The position numbers and the translations under genes were made by a program. Below, one piece after another: positions 9,435-17,792 of a stretch of 64,000 bases of DNA. The stretch is from positions 1,860,001 through 1,924,000 of the forward strand of contig NZ_CP157456.1 of assembly GCF_041549525.1 (NCBI RefSeq). The letters run 5' to 3'. How positions within the stretch are numbered: position 1 is the stretch's first letter; each line of letters opens with the position of its first letter. Under the pieces are notes generated by a model. The model saw only the letters and a program-made list of their open reading frames with translations. It searched no databases and was not told where the DNA came from. This DNA comes from Paenarthrobacter aurescens. GTDB lineage: Bacteria; Actinomycetota; Actinomycetes; Actinomycetales; Micrococcaceae.

Positions 9435-10079
9435 CTAGAGCCCAATGTCCGCGGACTGCAAAAGCGCGACGGCGTCCGGCTGGCCCTCGAAGGTCACAAG
9501 GGCTTGGCTGGTCCGGCCATGGGCATGCATAAGCAGCTCGCCGGGCTCGCCAACAATGGCGACGGAAACGGGCGCGCGCTTGGCTACGTGGCGCGGACCT
9601 GTGGGCCGCACAAGAACAATGCCCAGATCTACGCCACGGTAAAGGAACGCAGCGCGCTTGATCAGTTCGTCCCAGAGGGCGTCCGAGTAGGCCTCGTCCA
9701 AGGCACGGGGCGCCCAGCGGTCGCCGGCGCGGCGAATGTCCTCGGTGTGCACAAAGTACTCAATGAGATTTGACGTCTCATCCAGTGCCCTGATCTTCAA
9801 GGGTGACAGCGCCGGCGGGCCACCCCGGAAGGTCTTGACGAGGTCGGCGTAAGCATCCGGGCTTTTCAGCTTCTCTGCCAGCTTGGACGTGGCCTTCTCC
9901 GAAGCCTTGCCAAGGCTGGGAATCAGCAGGCCCAGTCCAACTGCGATCTTCCGTTCGCGCAGGTACAGGTGCGCGGCAAGATCCCGGGTCAGCCACCCTT
10001 CGCAGAGCGTGGGGGAGTCAGGCCCGGCCGCCAAGAGGGTTTCGGCCAGTACTTCTCGGGAAGGTTCGACGAAATGCAT
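9435..10079 (-). CDS. TIGR03085-type DinB/mycothiol-dependent maleylpyruvate isomerase-like protein
   Basis: A 214-residue protein resembling the TIGR03085 family of the DinB superfamily, four-helix proteins with three metal-binding His or similar ligands. Visible family marks are the early [13 protein letters not shown] segment (the His aligns with the first DinB ligand), [15 protein letters not shown] in the middle and a C-terminal small domain ending in [13 protein letters not shown]. Some members are mycothiol-dependent enzymes, but the reaction of this subfamily is not known. The start at 10079 gives the conserved MHFVEPSRE; a GTG 18 bases upstream is possible. It is convergent with hisF and divergent from hisI. 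Confidence 0.8.
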   Translation of the reverse strand: MHFVEPSREVLAETLLAAGPDSPTLCEGWLTRDLAAHLYLRERKIAVGLGLLIPSLGKASEKATSKLAEKLKSPDAYADLVKTFRGGPPALSPLKIRALDETSNLIEYFVHTEDIRRAGDRWAPRALDEAYSDALWDELIKRAAFLYRGVDLGIVLVRPTGPRHVAKRAPVSVAIVGEPGELLMHAHGRTSQALVTFEGQPDAVALLQSADIGL

Positions 10080-10155
10080 CACTTGTGAAACTAGCACGAT
10101 CGGAGCACTCTTGCGCAGTGGAACCGCCGCAGAAACGGGCTCCCGTCAAAGGCAC

Positions 10156-10161
10156 TAGACT
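10156..10161 (+). promoter_or_regulatory. Probable -10 box for a leaderless hisI transcript
   Basis: TAGACT ends 7 bases before the hisI ATG at 10169 and no ribosome-binding site lies in between. This spacing places the transcript start on or next to the ATG, as is common for leaderless actinobacterial mRNAs. No convincing -35 is seen. Confidence 0.5.
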
Positions 10162-10168
10162 TGATCTG

Positions 10169-10585
10169 ATGTCAGAGCAGTCCGCCCCCAGCCCAACTCC
10201 TGCCACGGAGATATCAAGCGAGCCCGCGAGCCCCTTGCCGCAGGAGATCGCCAACGCCCTCAAACGGGACCCGTCCGGCCTCGTTGCAGCGATCGTGCAG
10301 CAGCACGATACCCATGAGGTCCTCATGCTCGGCTGGATGGATGACGAGGCGCTCCACCGCACCATGACCTCCGGCAGGGTCACGTTCTATTCCCGCTCCC
10401 GTCAGGAGTACTGGCGCAAGGGCGACACCTCCGGACATGTTCAGTTCGTGAAGTCTGTTGCCCTTGACTGCGACGGCGACGCCCTTTTGATCCGCGTGGA
10501 CCAGATCGGCGCAGCCTGCCACACCGGAACCCGGACCTGCTTTGATGGTCGCGACCTCGCAGTCGTGACGGGCCACCGCGAATAA
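10169..10585 (+). CDS. hisI: Phosphoribosyl-AMP cyclohydrolase
   Basis: Third step of histidine synthesis: opens the adenine ring of phosphoribosyl-AMP. The 138-residue protein has [50 protein letters not shown] and the zinc Cys pair in [10 protein letters not shown]. The N-terminal 30 residues are Pro/Ser-rich and variable. The ATG at 10169 is favoured over the open frame from 10085 because the earlier part overlaps the divergent gene and a -10 box sits just before 10169. It directly precedes trpE. Confidence 0.93.
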   Translation: MSEQSAPSPTPATEISSEPASPLPQEIANALKRDPSGLVAAIVQQHDTHEVLMLGWMDDEALHRTMTSGRVTFYSRSRQEYWRKGDTSGHVQFVKSVALDCDGDALLIRVDQIGAACHTGTRTCFDGRDLAVVTGHRE

Positions 10586-10643
10586 GGCACCCACCACCTT
10601 CCACCGACGCACCACCTCAGACAATAAGGCGGAGAACATAGCC

Positions 10644-12227
10644 ATGCAGGACCTTGGAATCATTAGCCCGGGCCTGGAAGAGTTCCGCGAACTCGCCGTC
10701 CACAGCCGTGTCATCCCTGTCCGACTCAAAGTTTTGGCTGATGCCGAGACTCCCATCGGCCTGTACCGCAAGCTGGCCAAGGGGCAGCCGGGCACTTTCC
10801 TGCTCGAATCAGCAGCGGTTGGCGGCGCCTGGTCCCGCTACTCCTTCATCGGTTCGAAGTCACGGGCCACGCTGACCACCAAAGACGGCGAAGCCCACTG
10901 GATCGGCCAGCCTCCTGTGGGTGTCCCGGTTTCCGGAAACCCGGTTGATGCTGTGCGCGAGACCATTGCTGCGCTGCAGACGGATCGCTTTGAAGGCCTG
11001 CCCCCGTTCACTTCCGGCTTGGTTGGTTTTCTTGGCTGGGAAGCCGTGCGTCACTGGGAACGCCTGACGTCTCCGCCCGAGGATGACCTCCAACTGCCGG
11101 AGATGGCGTTGAACCTGGTCACCGACATGGCGGTGCACGACAACGTGGATGGGACCGTCCTGCTGATCGCCAACGCCATCAACTTCGATGACAGCACCGA
11201 GCGTGTGGACGACGCCTGGCATGATGCCGTGGCCCGTGTGAAGGCTTTGTTAGAGCAGATCAGCACCCCTGTTGCCCAGCCTGTCTCTGTACTGGAGACC
11301 GCCGCACTGGACTTCGCTTCAAGCGTCCAGGAACGCTGGGACGAGGCCAAGTACTTGGAGGCAATAGACCGCGGCAAGGAAGCCATCGTGGACGGCGAAG
11401 TTTTCCAGGTGGTGATCTCCCGGCGATTCGAGATGGAGTGCGCGGCGGACCCGTTGGATGTGTACCGCGTCCTGCGTAACACCAACCCCAGCCCGTACAT
11501 GTATCTCTTCAGCCTTGAGGATGCGGACGGCCGCGAGTACTCGATTGTGGGTTCCTCGCCGGAAGCTTTGGTGACCGTCACCGGACAGGAAGTCATTACC
11601 CACCCGATCGCCGGATCGCGCCCCCGCGGCAAGACTGTTGAGGCGGACAAGGCCCTGGCCACGGAACTGCTGGCGGACCAGAAAGAGCGCGCCGAGCACC
11701 TGATGCTCGTTGACCTCTCACGCAACGACCTCTCCAAGGTTTGCGTGGCAGGAACCGTGGATGTCACGCAGTTCATGGAGGTGGAGCGGTTCAGCCACAT
11801 CATGCACCTGGTGTCCACGGTGGTTGGCGAGCTCGCCCCGCACGCCAAGGCCTACGACGTCCTCAAAGCCACCTTCCCTGCAGGCACGCTGTCCGGTGCT
11901 CCCAAACCGCGTGCCCTGCGGCTGCTCGATGAACTCGAACCGCACCGGCGCGGCATCTACGGTGGAGTGGTGGGGTACCTGGATTTCGCCGGCGACATGG
12001 ACATGGCTATTGCCATCAGGTCCGCCCTGCTCCGTGAAGGCCGCGCCTACGTCCAGGCAGGCGGTGGAATTGTGGCCGATTCGCACAAGCCCGCAGAAGC
12101 GCTGGAGACTGTGAACAAGGCCGCCGCGCCACTTCGGGCTGTCCACACGGCAGGGTCGCTGCAGAACATCTCCGCCAACACCGTCCTGAAGGCGGACGCG
12201 CCGGACGACGGAACGTCGGCCTCATGA
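10644..12227 (+). CDS. trpE: Anthranilate synthase component I
   Basis: Converts chorismate plus ammonia to anthranilate with the glutaminase TrpG, which is not in the window. The 527-residue protein has an N-terminal regulatory domain with the tryptophan-binding LLES-x-x-x-G-x-WSRYSFIG segment (about 50-70) and a C-terminal chorismate-binding domain: PSPYMYLF, GSSPEALV, HPIAGSRPRGKT, SRNDLSKV, FPAGTLSGAPKPRALRLLDELE and YGGVVGY. Feedback inhibition by tryptophan is expected. The stop overlaps the next ATG by four bases. Confidence 0.95.
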   Translation: MQDLGIISPGLEEFRELAVHSRVIPVRLKVLADAETPIGLYRKLAKGQPGTFLLESAAVGGAWSRYSFIGSKSRATLTTKDGEAHWIGQPPVGVPVSGNPVDAVRETIAALQTDRFEGLPPFTSGLVGFLGWEAVRHWERLTSPPEDDLQLPEMALNLVTDMAVHDNVDGTVLLIANAINFDDSTERVDDAWHDAVARVKALLEQISTPVAQPVSVLETAALDFASSVQERWDEAKYLEAIDRGKEAIVDGEVFQVVISRRFEMECAADPLDVYRVLRNTNPSPYMYLFSLEDADGREYSIVGSSPEALVTVTGQEVITHPIAGSRPRGKTVEADKALATELLADQKERAEHLMLVDLSRNDLSKVCVAGTVDVTQFMEVERFSHIMHLVSTVVGELAPHAKAYDVLKATFPAGTLSGAPKPRALRLLDELEPHRRGIYGGVVGYLDFAGDMDMAIAIRSALLREGRAYVQAGGGIVADSHKPAEALETVNKAAAPLRAVHTAGSLQNISANTVLKADAPDDGTSAS

Positions 12228-12829
12228 GTACGGCATCATCAGTGCCTTCGGTCAAGCGGTCCCCGCGTTGGGCCCGAAAGTCCACTGTGGTTCTGGCCAC
12301 CACCATCCTCGCGCTGGCCGTGTTCGGAGCCACCACTCAAACCTGGATCGACGTCCGGTTGGATCCCACGGGTGCTTCCAACAGCGATCTCCATGTTCAG
12401 GGAAGCAAGGCTGCCACGGCGGTGACTGCTTTGGCGGTGGTGGCTTTGGCGGGTGGTTTGGCAGCTTCCATAGCAGGCAGGATCGCGCGCTGGATCACCG
12501 CCTTCCTTATTGCCTTGTCCGCTGCCGGGATCATCGTCGCGGCAGTCACCGTGATCCTTGATCCGTTGGGCGCCGCACAGGGTTCCATCGCTGCGGCCAC
12601 CGGGGTCTCGGGCGGGCAGGCAGATGCCACGGCAACTGTGTTCCCGGTGCTGGCCATCGTTGCCGGGGCACTTCTGGCGGTTTGCGCCATTGTCCTGCCG
12701 TTGGCCGGACGTCACTGGACCTCGCGGACCAAGTATGACGCCGGGGTCCGTGGCAGGAAGAGCAGCAACGAACCCGTGGACGAGATCGACAGCTGGGACA
12801 GCCTCTCGCGCGGTGAAGACCCCACGTAG
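12224..12829 (+). CDS. Trp-associated membrane protein (TIGR02234-like)
   Basis: A 201-residue protein with four hydrophobic segments at about 20-38, 60-80, 86-108 and 137-158, a basic N terminus and an acidic hydrophilic tail. Its place between trpE and trpC, the ATGA overlap with trpE and the W(I/V)DVRL segment after the first helix match the conserved actinobacterial trp-operon membrane family (TIGR02234). No biochemical role is established; the linkage suggests a part in tryptophan synthesis or transport. Confidence 0.8.
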   Translation: MSTASSVPSVKRSPRWARKSTVVLATTILALAVFGATTQTWIDVRLDPTGASNSDLHVQGSKAATAVTALAVVALAGGLAASIAGRIARWITAFLIALSAAGIIVAAVTVILDPLGAAQGSIAAATGVSGGQADATATVFPVLAIVAGALLAVCAIVLPLAGRHWTSRTKYDAGVRGRKSSNEPVDEIDSWDSLSRGEDPT

Positions 12830-12960
12830 GCACAGGCATGCAGCTTCCGGGCAGTCCGGTGCAACAAAGCCGACACCACCTGTCCTGACGTCCGCCGATG
12901 TCCCGGCACCGGTCAATAAATGGCAGAATGTAAGCAGTATTCATCCTGAGGAGATTTCAC

Positions 12961-13233
12961 ATGAGCAAAACCACAGTGTCCGCAAACCAAGCTGAATCCA
13001 AAATGGCCAGCCACGCTGATGCCATCGGTCACGGAAACAGCCCGGCTGCCTGGACCTGCGTACTTGTGATGCTGGTCGGCGCCCTCATTTCCTCCATCGC
13101 CTTCGTCATCGCCAGCACCCCGATCTTCGTTGGCGGTCTGGTGGTCATGGTTATCGGCCTGATCGTGGGCTTCGTCATGCGCAAGGCAGGCTACGGAGTT
13201 GGCGGCAGCAAGCTGCAGAACAACGGCCACTAA
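12961..13233 (+). CDS. Small HGxxPAAWT membrane protein (DUF6704-like)
   Basis: A 90-residue protein with an N-terminal hydrophilic part, the motif HGNSPAAWT at 25-33 and two hydrophobic helices at about 34-53 and 58-77. The motif and two-helix layout occur in a small actinobacterial family (DUF6704) found next to trpC. Function unknown. A GAGGAG ribosome-binding site lies 7 bases before the ATG. The stop is 2 bases before the GTG of trpC, so the two are probably co-translated. Confidence 0.75.
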   Translation: MSKTTVSANQAESKMASHADAIGHGNSPAAWTCVLVMLVGALISSIAFVIASTPIFVGGLVVMVIGLIVGFVMRKAGYGVGGSKLQNNGH

Positions 13234-13235
13234 TC

Positions 13236-14054
13236 GTGACCGTTCTTGATGACATCATTGTTGGAGTCAAGGAGGACATGGAGGCCCGCCGCGGCCTCGT
13301 GTCACTGGTGGAGCTGAAGGAGCGCGCCGCAAACGCTGCTCCAGCGCGCGATGCATGGGCAGCCTTGGGTGGCCCGTCGTCCATCCGCAACGACCTCAAA
13401 GTCATCGCAGAAATCAAGCGTCGCAGCCCCTCCAAGGGCGACCTCGCCTCGATTGCCGATCCCGCTTCCCTTGCAGTGCAGTATGCCGACGGCGGAGCTT
13501 CGGTCATCAGTGTCCTCACCGAACAGCGCCGCTTTGGCGGCTCGCTGGCGGATCTGGACGCAGTGCGTGCCGCCGTCGAAACGCCCTTGCTGCGCAAGGA
13601 CTTCACCGTTGACGAATACCAGATCTTCGAAGCCCGTGCACACGGCGCGGACCTGATCCTGCTGATCGTGGCGGCATTGTCCGACTCCGAGCTTGCTGAC
13701 TTCAGTGCTCTGAGCCACGAGCTGGGCATGAACGTGTTGGTGGAGACGCACACTGAAGAAGAAATCGAACGGGCCGTTGCCGCGGAAGCCAGGATCATTG
13801 GCATCAATGTGCGCAACCTCAAAACGCTCGACGTCGATCGCTCCGTTTTCGGCTCGCTGGCCGGCTTGATTCCGGCTGAGGCCGTGATTGTGGCCGAGTC
13901 CGGTGTCAGGGGACCCGAGGACGTCTCGCACTACGCCTCGGGTGGAGCGAACGCCATTCTGGTGGGGGAGGCGCTGGTCAGCGACTCCACCCCGCAAGAA
14001 CGCATCACCGAATTCAAGGCAGCCGGAGCTGCCGCCATCGCCGTCAGGAACTGA
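13236..14054 (+). CDS. trpC: Indole-3-glycerol phosphate synthase
   Basis: Closes the indole ring from carboxyphenylamino-deoxyribulose phosphate. The 272-residue TIM barrel has VIAEIKRRSPSKG with the catalytic Lys, LLRKDFTVDEYQI, the LLIVAALSD helix, the Glu of LVETHTEEE, INVRNLKT and VAESGVRGPED. GTG start. TrpF (isomerase) and TrpD are absent here; actinobacteria often use PriA for the TrpF step. A hairpin separates it from trpB. Confidence 0.95.
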   Translation: MTVLDDIIVGVKEDMEARRGLVSLVELKERAANAAPARDAWAALGGPSSIRNDLKVIAEIKRRSPSKGDLASIADPASLAVQYADGGASVISVLTEQRRFGGSLADLDAVRAAVETPLLRKDFTVDEYQIFEARAHGADLILLIVAALSDSELADFSALSHELGMNVLVETHTEEEIERAVAAEARIIGINVRNLKTLDVDRSVFGSLAGLIPAEAVIVAESGVRGPEDVSHYASGGANAILVGEALVSDSTPQERITEFKAAGAAAIAVRN

Positions 14055-14083
14055 GGCAGTAACTGACTCACGGCGAATAGTTG

Positions 14084-14118
14084 CAAGGCAGCCCTGGCAT
14101 TAGCCTGCGGCTGCCTTG
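14084..14118 (+). terminator. Hairpin between trpC and trpB
   Basis: CAAGGCAGCC (14084-14093) pairs perfectly with GGCTGCCTTG (14109-14118) over a 15-base loop. There is no T-run. It lies in the 114-base gap before trpB and could be a partial terminator or an attenuation structure; nothing like a Trp-rich leader peptide was seen. Confidence 0.5.
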
Positions 14119-14168
14119 TGGCACGTGGAACTACCCAATGAACTAACTGGAACAGGACGGTGAGACTG

Positions 14169-15545
14169 ATGGTCGACGCGCCAACAGCCGGCTCAGAAGA
14201 GAATGCGGCAGACGCATTCCTCCAAGGTGGCCCTTCGCTGCGGAATGCATCGGGGCCCTACTTTGGCAGCTATGGCGGACGCTGGATGCCCGAGTCGCTC
14301 ATCGCCGCCCTTGACGAAGTCCAGGACACTTTTGAGAAGGCCAAGGCTGACCCCGATTTCATCGCTCAGCTCAAGGACCTCAACAAGAACTACTCCGGCA
14401 GGCCTTCGCTTCTGACTGAAGCCAAGCGCTTCTCGGAGCATGCCGGTGGTGCGCGTATCTTCCTCAAGCGTGAGGACCTCAACCACACCGGTTCCCACAA
14501 GATCAACAACGTCCTGGGCCAGGCACTCCTTGCCAAGCGCATGGGCAAGACCCGCGTCATCGCCGAGACCGGCGCAGGCCAGCACGGCGTTGCCAGCGCC
14601 ACAGCGGCAGCCCTGCTGGGCCTGGAGTGTGTGGTTTACATGGGTGCCGAGGACTGCAGGCGACAGGCCCTGAACGTGGCCCGTATGCAATTGCTCGGCG
14701 CAACGGTGGTTCCCGTGACCAACGGTTCGCAGACCCTCAAGGACGCCATCAACGACGCCCTTCGGGACTGGGTCTCCAATGTGGAGCACACCCACTATCT
14801 GCTGGGTACCGCAGCGGGCGCGCATCCGTTCCCGGCAATGGTCCGTTATTTCCACGAGGTCATTGGTGAAGAGGCGCGGAGCCAGATCCTGGAGCAGACC
14901 GGGAAACTTCCCGATGCCATTGCTGCCTGCATCGGTGGAGGCTCCAACGCGATCGGCCTTTTCCACGCATTCCTTGATGACGCCTCAGTGAAGATCTACG
15001 GCTTCGAAGCCGGCGGTGAAGGTGTTGAGACAGGCCGACACGCAGCGGCCATTTCCCTGGGCAGGCCCGGCGTACTTCACGGTGCCCGTTCATACCTGAT
15101 GCAGGACGAAGACGGCCAGACCATTGAGTCGCACTCCATTTCTGCCGGTTTGGACTACCCCAGCGTTGGTCCGGAGCACTCCTACCTGGCTGACATTGGC
15201 CGCGTCACGTATGAGGCCGTAACGGACACCGAGGCCATGGATGCGTTCAGCCTCCTGTGCCGGACCGAGGGCATCATCCCGGCCATCGAGTCCTCGCACG
15301 CTCTGGCAGGTGCCATCAAGATTGGTCACCGACTCACGGAGGGCAAGGAGACCCCCTCGGACGTCACGGTGATCGTCAACCTGTCCGGGCGTGGGGACAA
15401 GGACGTGGAAACCGCCGCTGCCTGGTTCAACATGTTGGACGAGGAAGGGCACGTCAAGGGCACCACCCTGTCCACGCGGAAGCCCAAGGGCCCAACGGAG
15501 CGCACCAATGAAGCAGCCGTGGATGTCAACGAGGACCAGAACTGA
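14169..15545 (+). CDS. trpB: Tryptophan synthase, beta chain
   Basis: Pyridoxal-phosphate enzyme joining indole and serine. The 458-residue product has [11 protein letters not shown] near the start, the PLP lysine in [25 protein letters not shown], the phosphate-binding [13 protein letters not shown] and the late SSHALAGA and NLSGRGDKD motifs. The N terminus (20 residues) and C terminus (30 residues) are extended. The ATG at 14169 was preferred to an in-frame GTG at 14160 because GGTGAG is placed well before it. The stop overlaps the trpA ATG. Confidence 0.95.
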   Translation: MVDAPTAGSEENAADAFLQGGPSLRNASGPYFGSYGGRWMPESLIAALDEVQDTFEKAKADPDFIAQLKDLNKNYSGRPSLLTEAKRFSEHAGGARIFLKREDLNHTGSHKINNVLGQALLAKRMGKTRVIAETGAGQHGVASATAAALLGLECVVYMGAEDCRRQALNVARMQLLGATVVPVTNGSQTLKDAINDALRDWVSNVEHTHYLLGTAAGAHPFPAMVRYFHEVIGEEARSQILEQTGKLPDAIAACIGGGSNAIGLFHAFLDDASVKIYGFEAGGEGVETGRHAAAISLGRPGVLHGARSYLMQDEDGQTIESHSISAGLDYPSVGPEHSYLADIGRVTYEAVTDTEAMDAFSLLCRTEGIIPAIESSHALAGAIKIGHRLTEGKETPSDVTVIVNLSGRGDKDVETAAAWFNMLDEEGHVKGTTLSTRKPKGPTERTNEAAVDVNEDQN

Positions 15546-16357
15546 TGACTGAAGAATTCGCCAGCAAATCCGCCGCCGCCATTGACCGCGCCAAAGCCGA
15601 AGGCCGCGCCGCGCTGGTTGGTTACCTTCCCGCGGGATACCCCACGGTCCAGGAGAGCATCGAGGCCGGCATAGCTCTTGCCCGTAACGGTGCTGACCTG
15701 ATCGAAATCGGCATCCCGTACTCGGACCCCGTCATGGATGGCCCTGTGATTCAAGCCGCAACCACCGAAGCGATCTCCAACGGATTCCGCGTAGCCAACG
15801 TCTTCGATGTGGTTGCCGGAATCACCGCCGCCACCGACGCAGCCGTGTTGGTGATGACGTACTGGAACCCTGTGATGCGCATGGGCGTTGACGAGTTTGC
15901 CCGCCGCCTGGCCGAGGCCGGGGGAGCTGGGCTCATCACGCCGGACCTGGTTCCTGACGAGGCTCATGAATGGTTCGAAGCTTCTGACAGGTACGGGCTG
16001 GACCGGGTGTTCCTTGTGGCACCCTCCTCCACACCGGAGCGCCTGGATATGACGGTCAAGGCAAGCCGCGGATTTGTGTACGCAGTGTCCATCATGGGTG
16101 TTACCGGAACGCGTACCTCCGTCAGCAGCCTTGCAGAGGATGTAGTTGCCCGCGCCCATGCTGCCGGCGCCGAGCGGGTGTGCGTCGGTTTGGGCGTCTC
16201 CAATCCGGATCACGTCCGTGAGATCGCCGCCTATGCGGACGGCGTGATCGTGGGCACCGCTTTGGTGGCAGCACTCCGCGATGGCGGCGTGGACGCCGTC
16301 GGACAACTCACCAAGAACCTCAGCGCCGGCCTGGGCCGCGCAGCTGCAGAAGCCTAG
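15545..16357 (+). CDS. trpA: Tryptophan synthase, alpha chain
   Basis: Splits indole-3-glycerol phosphate to indole, which is channelled to TrpB. The 270-residue TIM barrel has ALVGYLPAGYPT, the catalytic Glu in LIEIGIPYSDPVMDGPVIQ, the catalytic Asp in GLITPDLVPDEAHEW, FLVAPSSTPERL and GLGVSNPDHV. It overlaps trpB by one base and lies 21 bases before lgt. Confidence 0.95.
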   Translation: MTEEFASKSAAAIDRAKAEGRAALVGYLPAGYPTVQESIEAGIALARNGADLIEIGIPYSDPVMDGPVIQAATTEAISNGFRVANVFDVVAGITAATDAAVLVMTYWNPVMRMGVDEFARRLAEAGGAGLITPDLVPDEAHEWFEASDRYGLDRVFLVAPSSTPERLDMTVKASRGFVYAVSIMGVTGTRTSVSSLAEDVVARAHAAGAERVCVGLGVSNPDHVREIAAYADGVIVGTALVAALRDGGVDAVGQLTKNLSAGLGRAAAEA

Positions 16358-16378
16358 GAAAAGGAAACAGCGAAGCGA

Positions 16379-17533
16379 ATGCAGACCGTCCTCCACGCTG
16401 CGGCAATGGTCCCCTTGAGTATCCCGAGCCCCTCGTGGTCCGGTTTCGACATTCCGCTGCCGTGGGGGACGTTGCGCATCCACGCCTACGCCCTCTGCAT
16501 CCTGGCGGGCATCATCATTGGTTTGTGGCTTACGTCGGCCCGTTGGAAGCGGCGCGGGGCGCCCGAAGGAAGCCTCTGGGACATCGCAATCTGGGCGATT
16601 CCCTTCGGCATCATCGGCGGCCGGCTCTATCATGTGTTCTCTTCTCCGGATGCGTACTTCGGGCCCGGTTTTGACGGCACCGGCGATCTCTCGCTGATTC
16701 CGCAGATCCAACGCGGCGGTCTGGGTATTTGGGGTGCGGTAATCCTCGGCGCCGTGGGCGCATGGATTGGTTGCCGGCGCGCCGGTCTGAAGCTGACAGC
16801 GTTCCTCGATGCGGCAGCTCCTGGCCTCTTGCTCGCTCAGGCGATTGGACGCTTGGGGAACTGGTTCAACCAGGAACTCTTCGGCGCGCCAACTACTTTG
16901 CCCTGGGGACTTGAGATTGATCCCGCCAACGCCAACTTCCCGCCGGACATGGCTGCCGGCACGCTCTTCCACCCCACGTTCCTTTACGAGATGCTGTGGA
17001 ACCTCGCAGGCGTGGCCATCCTTTTGCTGCTGGACAAGAAGTTCAACTTCCGTTGGGGCCGGCTCTTCTGGCTCTACGCCGTGTACTACACCCTGGGCCG
17101 CGTCTGGATTGAGGCACTGCGCATCGATGATGCCGAACAGATCACCCTGTTTGGCATCACCACAAGGCTCAATGTTTGGACCAGCATCTTCGTCTTCATC
17201 GCAGCGCTGGCTGTCTTCTTCCTCCTCGGCATGAAGGGCCGCCCGGTCCCTGACACTCCTTATTTGGCGGGGCGCGAGCCGGAAGGAACCCAGGAAAAAG
17301 TGCCTGCCTCGGTGACCAGCGTCACCAGTCATGATGTGGACGCATCTGTCTCAGATACTGGTTCGCGTGGTAATCTCCCTGATAACCAAAGCGATTCGGG
17401 CCACGTTGACGAGCCGCAGGAAACAGCAGGGAAGCCGGAAAAGGACAGCGTGTCCTCCACGGATTCCATTTCTGCTGAACCTGCCGCAAGGAAGGCCCCC
17501 GAATCCACGCCGAAGGCAGACGACACCAAGTAG
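16379..17533 (+). CDS. lgt: Prolipoprotein diacylglyceryl transferase
   Basis: Adds diacylglycerol to the lipobox Cys of prelipoproteins at the cytoplasmic membrane. The 384-residue protein has seven hydrophobic segments, the LRIHAYALCI start, GGRLYHV, the signature GRLGNWFNQELFG (about 159-171) and HPTFLYEMLWN. Residues from about 290 form a hydrophilic Ser/Glu/Asp-rich tail of some 95 residues, a common actinobacterial addition of unknown role. RBS AAAGGAAA precedes the ATG. trpA-lgt linkage is typical of this group. Confidence 0.93.
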   Translation: MQTVLHAAAMVPLSIPSPSWSGFDIPLPWGTLRIHAYALCILAGIIIGLWLTSARWKRRGAPEGSLWDIAIWAIPFGIIGGRLYHVFSSPDAYFGPGFDGTGDLSLIPQIQRGGLGIWGAVILGAVGAWIGCRRAGLKLTAFLDAAAPGLLLAQAIGRLGNWFNQELFGAPTTLPWGLEIDPANANFPPDMAAGTLFHPTFLYEMLWNLAGVAILLLLDKKFNFRWGRLFWLYAVYYTLGRVWIEALRIDDAEQITLFGITTRLNVWTSIFVFIAALAVFFLLGMKGRPVPDTPYLAGREPEGTQEKVPASVTSVTSHDVDASVSDTGSRGNLPDNQSDSGHVDEPQETAGKPEKDSVSSTDSISAEPAARKAPESTPKADDTK

Positions 17534-17688
17534 TCGCGTTCGGTAAAGGGGCAACAGAGTCACCGCTCGTAGGGCCCAGTCCACAGCGTCGTGGCACCCC
17601 GGAAACCGGATCGCAGCATACCGATGTTCACTGGTCAAGCCGGGGCCAGAGGTCTGCGTAACTGTTCGTTGCGCTGGATCGGCTGGCC

Positions 17689-17694
17689 TACAAT
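17689..17694 (+). promoter_or_regulatory. Possible -10 box of the gltBD promoter
   Basis: TACAAT stands about 100 bases before gltB in the 259-base gap after lgt. TTCGTT about 18 bases upstream is only a weak -35. The gap otherwise shows no gene. Confidence 0.35.
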
Positions 17695-17792
17695 TCCAAT
17701 TACTAGCGCTTTGTTGTGCCCGTCACAGGGCAGGCAAGGTGGGGCCAACGTTGTCCCTTCCATACGCACGATCTCGAGGAAGGACGTCTCCC

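Noticed and set aside
15326..17332. A 668-residue open frame on the minus strand opposite trpB-trpA-lgt
   Set aside because: It lies wholly opposite conserved genes, has no recognisable domain and follows from the high GC content. The long minus-strand frames opposite gltB and gltD are rejected for the same reason.
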